In this document: one piece after another, positions 15,766 through 20,332 of the stretch | Position numbering within the stretch: the stretch's first letter is position 1 | Layout of the letters: each line of letters opens with the position of its first letter | Source of the DNA: an uncultured Macromonas sp. | GTDB lineage: Bacteria > Pseudomonadota > Gammaproteobacteria > Burkholderiales > Burkholderiaceae | Direction of reading: 5' to 3' | Assembly (NCBI GenBank): GCA_946481585.1 | Contig: CAMLOF010000020.1 | Location: forward strand, 1 to 20,332 | DNA: 20,332 bases | Translations under genes and position numbers: made by a program | The notes under the pieces: model-generated | The model's database searches: none | Told to the model about the DNA's origin: nothing | The model's input: the letters and a program-made list of their open reading frames with translations, nothing else

Positions 15766-16733
15766 CGAAGCCCCGCATTTTGATCATCGGTGCCAATGGG
15801 CAGTTGGGTACCGAGTTGGCTTTGGCCCTTGCTGAGCGCTATGGGGCCGAAAACGTCATCACGAGTGATCGGGTGCCTAACGGACGGCACCCACATCTGG
15901 CGCATGAAGTTCTCGATGTGACCGACAGTGGTCAACTCAAAGGTGTCGTCGACAAGCATCGAATCACACAAATCTATCACTTGGCGGCAGCGCTGTCGGC
16001 CACAGGCGAGCAAGCTCCGGCATGGGCGTGGAATCTGAACATGACCGGCCTGCTCAACGTGCTCGAGTTGGCCCGTCAGAAGAGCATTGACAGGGTGTTC
16101 TGGCCCAGCTCGATCGCTGCCTTTGGTCCTACCACTCCCAAAAACCGAACACCGCAGAGCACGGTCATGGAGCCGTCAACTGTTTATGGCATTTCCAAGC
16201 TTGCGGGCGAGGGGTGGTGTCGCTGGTACTTCAAGAATCATGGCGTGGATGTCCGGAGCATTCGCTATCCCGGCCTGATTTCGCACAAAACCCTGCCTGG
16301 TGGAGGCACCACCGACTACGCGATTGATATCTTTCATTCGGCACTCAAAGGGGAAACCTACGCCTGCTTTCTTGAGCCGGACGAGGAACTGCCGATGATG
16401 TACATGGATGATGCTGTGAGAGGGACCATCGAGTTGATGGAGGCGCCCGCAGAATGCATCAGCGAGCGAGGCAGTTACAACCTGGCTGGCACCAGTTTTT
16501 CGCCGTCTCAGCTGGCGGCGGAAATCAAGAAACATGTACCGGCGTTCAAGATCCGCTACGACGTCGACTTCCGGCAGGCGATCGCAGCCAGTTGGCCCAA
16601 CTCTATTGATGACGAATGCGCTCGCAAAGACTGGGGCTGGAAGCCGAATTTTGAGCTTGCATCCATCACGCGTGACATGCTGGAAAACCTGGCGTTGACT
16701 TTATTCACGAAGGGGATGTTTCAACCGCATTGA
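15762..16733 (+). CDS. tdh: L-threonine 3-dehydrogenase, SDR (epimerase-like) type
   Basis: A 323-residue NAD-dependent dehydrogenase that oxidises threonine to 2-amino-3-ketobutyrate, the substrate of Kbl. It belongs to the extended SDR/NAD-epimerase family, not to the zinc-containing MDR family of E. coli Tdh. The Rossmann motif GANGQLG is at 10-16, the serine motif WPSSIAAFG at 114-122 and the catalytic YxxxK at Y142-K146. The segments YPGLIS and GGGTTDYAIDIFHSAL are characteristic of this TDH group, known from Cupriavidus, Flavobacterium and animals. It overlaps kbl by ATGA and has GGAGTG ahead of its start. It ends 14 bases before the convergent small gene, with no clear terminator. Confidence 0.93.
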   Translation: MTKPRILIIGANGQLGTELALALAERYGAENVITSDRVPNGRHPHLAHEVLDVTDSGQLKGVVDKHRITQIYHLAAALSATGEQAPAWAWNLNMTGLLNVLELARQKSIDRVFWPSSIAAFGPTTPKNRTPQSTVMEPSTVYGISKLAGEGWCRWYFKNHGVDVRSIRYPGLISHKTLPGGGTTDYAIDIFHSALKGETYACFLEPDEELPMMYMDDAVRGTIELMEAPAECISERGSYNLAGTSFSPSQLAAEIKKHVPAFKIRYDVDFRQAIAASWPNSIDDECARKDWGWKPNFELASITRDMLENLALTLFTKGMFQPH

Positions 16734-16747
16734 GGGTTGGGGCCGCT

Positions 16748-16900
16748 TCATCCGGTGACAGGTTCGTTTTGCGCGGGAGGGGAGGGAGGCTCTTGTGCCG
16801 CCGGTTCGGCGTGGGCCTTGCGCTGGGCCTTCTCCTCTTTCTTCTGCTTTTTTTGCAGCTCTCGCTGGCGTTTTTCGTACTGGTAATTGGGCTTTGCCAT
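16748..16900 (-). CDS. Small highly charged hypothetical protein
   Basis: A 50-residue protein beginning MAKPNYQYEKRQREL. About 28 residues rich in Lys, Arg, Glu and Gln, probably helical, lead into a Pro/Ala/Glu-rich tail (EPAAQEPPSPPAQNEP). I recognise the MAKPNYxxEKRQ start from small conserved betaproteobacterial proteins of unknown function. The ATG at 16900 is preferred because it gives this start; an in-frame ATG at 16933 would add 11 residues. No strong ribosome binding site is visible. It is convergent with tdh and follows radA on the same strand after a 156-base gap (16901-17056) in which I see no gene or clear terminator. Confidence 0.7.
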   Translation of the reverse strand: MAKPNYQYEKRQRELQKKQKKEEKAQRKAHAEPAAQEPPSPPAQNEPVTG

Positions 16901-17056
16901 GTGGGTCGCTTTCGAAATGATGTCGCTCACCATAACACCACGGTTCGCTCGTCGGGTTTACTGCGGTGGGTGAACGAACTGGCGTCCCGGTGGAGTTACG
17001 GGTCAGGTGTCATTTTTTGGCTAAGCTTTCAGCAGAGTCAAGGTGTGCGAGTTACG

Positions 17057-18454
17057 TCACAACCCCCGCACCACCTCCAGCGCCTCCTCGATCCGCTCCA
17101 CCGGGAAGATGCGCATGCCCTCCAGCGCCTTGGTCAACGCGGCGTCGCTTTTCTTGGGCAAGTTGGCCTTGGGCACCACGGCTACGCTGAAGCCGAGCTT
17201 GGCCGCTTCCTTCAGCCGTTCCTGCCCGCGCGGTGCGGGGCGCACCTCACCTGCCAGGCCCACTTCGCCAAAGGCCAGAAAACCTTGCGGCAGCGCCTTG
17301 CCGCGCAGGCTGGAGGTGATGGCCAGCATGGCGGCCAGGTCGGCGGCGGGTTCGCTGATGCGCACGCCCCCCACCGCGTTGACGAACACGTCCTGGTCCA
17401 TGCAGGCCACGCCCGCGTGCCGGTGCAGCACCGCCAGCAGCATGGCGAGGCGGTCGCGTTCCAGGCCCACGCTCAGGCGGCGCGGGCTGGGGCCGCCGCT
17501 GTCCACCAAAGCTTGAATCTCCACCAGCATGGGCCGCGTGCCTTCCAGTGTCACCAGCACGCAACTGCCCGGCACGGGCTGCGAGTGCTGCGACAAAAAG
17601 ATCGCGCTCGGGTTGGCCACGCCTTTCAGGCCGCGCTCCGTCATGGCGAACACGCCAATCTCGTTGACCGCGCCGAAGCGGTTCTTGATGGCGCGGATCA
17701 GCCGGTAGCTGCTGTGGGTGTCCCCCTCGAAGTACAGCACGGTGTCCACCATGTGCTCGAGCACGCGTGGGCCGGCCAGCGCGCCTTCCTTGGTCACGTG
17801 GCCCACCAGCACAATGGCCACACCACTGGCCTTGGCGGCGCGCGTCAGGTGTGCGGCGCATTCCCGCACCTGCGCCACCGAGCCGGGGGCAGAACTGAGC
17901 TGGTCGGAGTACAGCGTCTGGATGGAGTCGATGACGGCGATGGCCGGGCGGTTCGCGTCCAGCGTGGCCACGATCTTTTCCAGCTGGATTTCGGCCAGCA
18001 CCTTCACCTGGCTTTGCTCCAGCCCCAGGCGGCGCGAACGCAGGGCCACCTGGGCGCCGCTTTCCTCGCCCGTCACGTACAGAGTGGAAAGGTTGCTGCG
18101 TTGCAGTGCGTCCAGCGCCTGCAGCAGCAGGGTGGATTTGCCTATGCCTGGGTCGCCGCCAATCAGCACCACGCCGCCTTCCACCACGCCGCCGCCCAAA
18201 ACGCGGTCCAGCTCACTCAGGCCCGTGGGGGTGCGCGCCACGTCGGCGGCTTCAATCTCGCTCAACACCGCCAGCTCTGCGCTGGGGGCCAGCCCCTTGG
18301 GGCCACTGCTCAGGCGGTTCTTGCTGGCGGTGGGGGCTTCTGCCACCACTTCCACCAGGCTGTTCCAGGCGCCGCAATGCGGGCATTTGCCCAGCCAGCG
18401 CGGGCTGGTGCCGCCACATTCGTTGCACGCGTAAAGGGTCTTGTCTTTGGCCAT
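17057..18454 (-). CDS. radA: DNA repair protein RadA
   Basis: A 465-residue RecA-like ATPase that promotes branch migration in recombination. The N-terminal zinc finger has C10, C13, C24 and C27. The Walker A motif is GDPGIGKST (100-108) and the RadA-specific KNRFG motif is at 257-261. The C-terminal Lon-protease-like domain (about 285-465) includes GGVRISEPAADLA and AFGEVGLAGEVRP. The full length matches the family. The ATG at 18454 lies 32 bases downstream of the esterase gene with no ribosome binding site; a TACAGT hexamer (18466-18461) ends 6 bases before the ATG, so a leaderless transcript is possible. Confidence 0.97.
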   Translation of the reverse strand: MAKDKTLYACNECGGTSPRWLGKCPHCGAWNSLVEVVAEAPTASKNRLSSGPKGLAPSAELAVLSEIEAADVARTPTGLSELDRVLGGGVVEGGVVLIGGDPGIGKSTLLLQALDALQRSNLSTLYVTGEESGAQVALRSRRLGLEQSQVKVLAEIQLEKIVATLDANRPAIAVIDSIQTLYSDQLSSAPGSVAQVRECAAHLTRAAKASGVAIVLVGHVTKEGALAGPRVLEHMVDTVLYFEGDTHSSYRLIRAIKNRFGAVNEIGVFAMTERGLKGVANPSAIFLSQHSQPVPGSCVLVTLEGTRPMLVEIQALVDSGGPSPRRLSVGLERDRLAMLLAVLHRHAGVACMDQDVFVNAVGGVRISEPAADLAAMLAITSSLRGKALPQGFLAFGEVGLAGEVRPAPRGQERLKEAAKLGFSVAVVPKANLPKKSDAALTKALEGMRIFPVERIEEALEVVRGL

Positions 18455-18486
18455 GGCGTCACTGTAGCAGCCGCCCGCCAGCCCAA

Positions 18487-19071
18487 TCAGGCCAACTGCA
18501 AGTGAGCAAACACTTCGTCTATGTGGTCGTCAAAGTCGCTGATGGCGTGGTCACTGCCTTCCAGCAGCTTCAGGTTGACGCCGGGGTAGCGGCCCACCAT
18601 CTCGCGCCAATCCAGCACCTCGTCGCCCTTGGAAATCACTGCCATCACGCGTTCCGGGTGGGGCAGGGTGCCGCCCGCCAGGTCACGCAGTTCGTCCACG
18701 TATTCGGGGCGGAAGTAGAAGCGTTCCTCGGGGTTGTGCCAGGCGGTCTGCTCGCCTATGTACTTGGCCAGGTCGCGCGCCGGGTTCACGGCGGGGTTCA
18801 GCAGCACGGCGCGGCAGCCCGTGTCCAACGCCACGAGGGTGGCGTAAAAGCCGCCCAGCGACGAACCCACCACCGCCATGCCTTCGCGCGGCCAGTTGGC
18901 GGTGCCCTGGCGTATCAGGGCTATGGCCTCGCGGGGCGAGGGTGGCAGCTGCGGGCACCACCAGTGCACGGCGGGGTGGTCGCGTTGAACACGTTCAGCC
19001 ACCTTCACGGCCTTCATGGAGTTTGGGGATGAGCGGAACCCGTGCAGGTAAAGCAGGTGTGTCGTCGTCAT
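18487..19071 (-). CDS. yqiA: YqiA-type alpha/beta-hydrolase (esterase)
   Basis: A 194-residue alpha/beta-hydrolase, the same size as E. coli YqiA (193). The start THLLYLHGFRSSPNS carries the oxyanion HGF motif. The nucleophile elbow is GSSLGG (S71), the likely acid D150 (SKGDEVLDW) and the catalytic histidine H175 (GSDHAISDF). The family has esterase activity on short acyl and palmitoyl-CoA substrates, but its physiological role is unclear. The ATG at 19071 is chosen as it begins directly before the first beta strand; in-frame starts further up lie across rodA. It is divergent from rodA (42-base gap) and probably co-transcribed with radA. Confidence 0.9.
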   Translation of the reverse strand: MTTTHLLYLHGFRSSPNSMKAVKVAERVQRDHPAVHWWCPQLPPSPREAIALIRQGTANWPREGMAVVGSSLGGFYATLVALDTGCRAVLLNPAVNPARDLAKYIGEQTAWHNPEERFYFRPEYVDELRDLAGGTLPHPERVMAVISKGDEVLDWREMVGRYPGVNLKLLEGSDHAISDFDDHIDEVFAHLQLA

Positions 19072-19093
19072 GGTCGTGCAGCTTAACGTCACA

Positions 19094-19110
19094 CCGGGAG
19101 ATAATCCCGG
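19094..19110 (+). promoter_or_regulatory. Hairpin and -10-like box just before rodA
   Basis: CCGGGA (19094-19099) and TCCCGG (19105-19110) form a perfect 6-bp stem around GATAA, ending 3 bases before the rodA ATG. It contains the only Shine-Dalgarno-like run (GGGAG, 19096-19100) and overlaps GATAAT (19100-19105), a good -10 box whose predicted start site would be at the ATG. No good -35 is visible. Confidence 0.4.
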
Positions 19111-19113
19111 CCC

Positions 19114-20268
19114 ATGGCCGTCGTCATCCAAAAACCTCCTCTCTGGCAGCGCGTCGCCCCGGTATTCCAGGGGTTTGACGGCTGGTTCATGCTTGCTGTG
19201 CTGATTCTGGCCACCATTGGCCTGGGGGTGATGTATTCCGTGGGTTACGACCACGGCACCCGTTTCGTGGACCATGCGCGCAACATGCTCATTGCGGCCG
19301 GGGTGTTGTTCGTGATGGCGCAGATACCGCCGCAGCGGCTCATGGCGCTGGCGGTGCCGCTGTACACGGTGGGGGTGGCACTGTTGATAGCCGTGGCCGT
19401 CTTCGGCATCACCAAGAAGGGGGCGCAGCGCTGGGTCAATGTGGGCGTCGTCATCCAGCCCAGCGAGTTGATGAAGATTGCCATGCCGCTGATGCTGGCC
19501 TGGTGGTTCCAGAAGCGCGAGGGGCAGTTGCGCCCCCTGGACTTCGTGGTGGCAGGGCTCATTCTGGCGGTGCCGTCGGCGCTTATTCTGCGCCAGCCCG
19601 ACCTGGGTACCACCTTGCTGGTGGCGGCTTCGGGCCTTTTCGTCATCTTCTTTGCCGGGCTCAGCTGGAAGCTCATCTTGCCGCCCGTGCTGCTGGGGGT
19701 GGCGGGTATCGTCACGCTCATCGTCATGGAGCCGCAGTGGTGCCAGCCGGGGGTGGACTGGCACGTGCTGCACGAATACCAGCGCCAGCGCGTGTGCACG
19801 CTGCTGGACCCCACCAAGGACCCGCTGGGCAAGGGCTTTCACATCATCCAGGGCATGATCGCCATTGGCTCGGGCGGCGTTTGGGGCAAGGGCTTCATGC
19901 AGGGCACGCAAACACACCTGGAGTTTGTGCCGGAACGCACCACCGACTTCATCTTCGCTGCTTTCTCTGAGGAATTCGGCTTGCTGGGGGTGCTCACCTT
20001 GCAGGCGGCGTTTCTGTTCCTGTTCTACCGGGGCTTGCGCATTGCGGTGGAAGCGCCCACGCTGTTCTCCCGCCTGCTGGCCGGGGCGCTCACGCTCATC
20101 TATTTCGTCTATGCCTTCGTCAACATGGGCATGGTCAGCGGCATTCTGCCGGTGGTGGGGGTGCCCTTGCCCTTCATCAGCTACGGGGGCACGGCCATGG
20201 TCACGCTGGGTGCCAGCCTGGGCATATTGATGTCGATTGCCCGTTCCAAACGGCTGGTGCAGTCATGA
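19114..20268 (+). CDS. rodA: Rod-shape-determining SEDS protein RodA
   Basis: A 384-residue polytopic membrane protein with about ten membrane segments. It is the SEDS glycosyltransferase that makes glycan strands for cell elongation with PBP2. Visible are KKGAQRWVNVGVVIQPSEL, RQPDLGTTLLV, a large periplasmic loop with HEYQRQRVCTLLDPTKDPLG, the segment HLEFVPERTTDFIFA and the C-terminal VPLPFISYGGTAMV. The last fits RodA better than FtsW. The ATG at 19114 is the only sensible start. Its stop overlaps the next ATG (ATGA at 20265-20268). mreBCD and mrdA, which often accompany rodA, are not upstream; the gene is divergent from yqiA. Confidence 0.95.
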   Translation: MAVVIQKPPLWQRVAPVFQGFDGWFMLAVLILATIGLGVMYSVGYDHGTRFVDHARNMLIAAGVLFVMAQIPPQRLMALAVPLYTVGVALLIAVAVFGITKKGAQRWVNVGVVIQPSELMKIAMPLMLAWWFQKREGQLRPLDFVVAGLILAVPSALILRQPDLGTTLLVAASGLFVIFFAGLSWKLILPPVLLGVAGIVTLIVMEPQWCQPGVDWHVLHEYQRQRVCTLLDPTKDPLGKGFHIIQGMIAIGSGGVWGKGFMQGTQTHLEFVPERTTDFIFAAFSEEFGLLGVLTLQAAFLFLFYRGLRIAVEAPTLFSRLLAGALTLIYFVYAFVNMGMVSGILPVVGVPLPFISYGGTAMVTLGASLGILMSIARSKRLVQS

Positions 20269-20332
20269 CCGGCGGTGCTTGGGCCGACGTGGCCGTGGTG
20301 GGGGCTGGCAACATGGGCGGTGCCGTGGTGGA
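20265..20332 (+). CDS. N-terminal fragment of a Rossmann-fold reductase (cut by window end)
   Basis: Twenty-two codons are visible, beginning MTGGAWADVAVVGAGNMGG. The beta strand followed by GAGNMGG is a dinucleotide-binding GxGxxG motif near the N-terminus, as in ketopantoate reductases, 3-hydroxyisobutyrate dehydrogenases or pyrroline-5-carboxylate reductase. The exact family cannot be decided from this fragment. Its ATG overlaps the rodA stop, so it is translationally coupled to rodA. Confidence 0.6.
   Translation, partial: MTGGAWADVAVVGAGNMGGAVV

Noticed and set aside
5025..17039. The 12-base sequence TTCAGCAGAGTC at 5025-5036 and 17028-17039.
   Set aside because: Several 12-base matches are expected by chance in 20 kb, and the surroundings of the two copies do not resemble each other.
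16730..18505. A 591-codon plus-strand frame across the small charged gene and radA.
   Set aside because: Antisense of radA with repetitive His/Gln-rich composition; radA has all its motifs on the minus strand.

Overview
This window is a GC-rich, densely coded bacterial chromosome segment. It carries the distal part of a division and cell-wall (dcw) cluster, a queuosine-precursor operon with a CX14CX2C-type QueE, and Kbl next to an SDR-type threonine dehydrogenase. Protein character and gene order suggest a betaproteobacterium of the Burkholderiales, most likely Comamonadaceae. That placement is inference; no rRNA or other taxonomic marker is present. I see no tRNA, rRNA, CRISPR array, insertion sequence or prophage gene.

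Layout. (1) 1-6191, plus strand: the 3' end of murC, then ddl, ftsQ, ftsA, ftsZ, lpxC and a 58-residue membrane protein. murC/ddl overlap by ATGA and ddl/ftsQ are 1 base apart, while ftsZ and lpxC have longer leaders with hairpins or a promoter-like site. Together they make peptidoglycan precursor (MurC, Ddl), build the Z ring (FtsQ, FtsA, FtsZ) and commit lipid A synthesis (LpxC). (2) 6218-10492, minus strand: an RNB-family ribonuclease, a TonB-C-terminal envelope protein, mtgA and ruvC, closely spaced. (3) 10582-13730, minus strand: yhhQ-like queuosine precursor transporter, queC, queD, queE, a compact operon for making preQ0 and importing precursors. Its QueD is unusual: three tandem 6-carboxytetrahydropterin-synthase domains, of which only the middle one keeps the full zinc/cysteine/glutamate set. 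(4) 13878-16733: a divergent module with an XRE-cupin repressor-like gene on the minus strand and kbl plus an SDR-type L-threonine dehydrogenase on the plus strand. It converts threonine to glycine and acetyl-CoA. The region between the divergent genes is packed with GTTC/GAAC repeats, and GC content falls visibly compared with both flanks. (5) 16748-19071, minus strand: a 50-residue charged small protein, radA and a YqiA-type esterase. (6) 19114 to the end, plus strand: rodA, translationally coupled to the start of a Rossmann-fold reductase cut by the window edge.

The most noteworthy observations are the triple-domain QueD with two degenerate copies, the repeat-rich control region of the threonine module, a long hairpin that includes the ftsZ stop codon, and several genes whose start codon lies 6-8 bases after a -10-like hexamer with no ribosome binding site, which suggests leaderless mRNAs.
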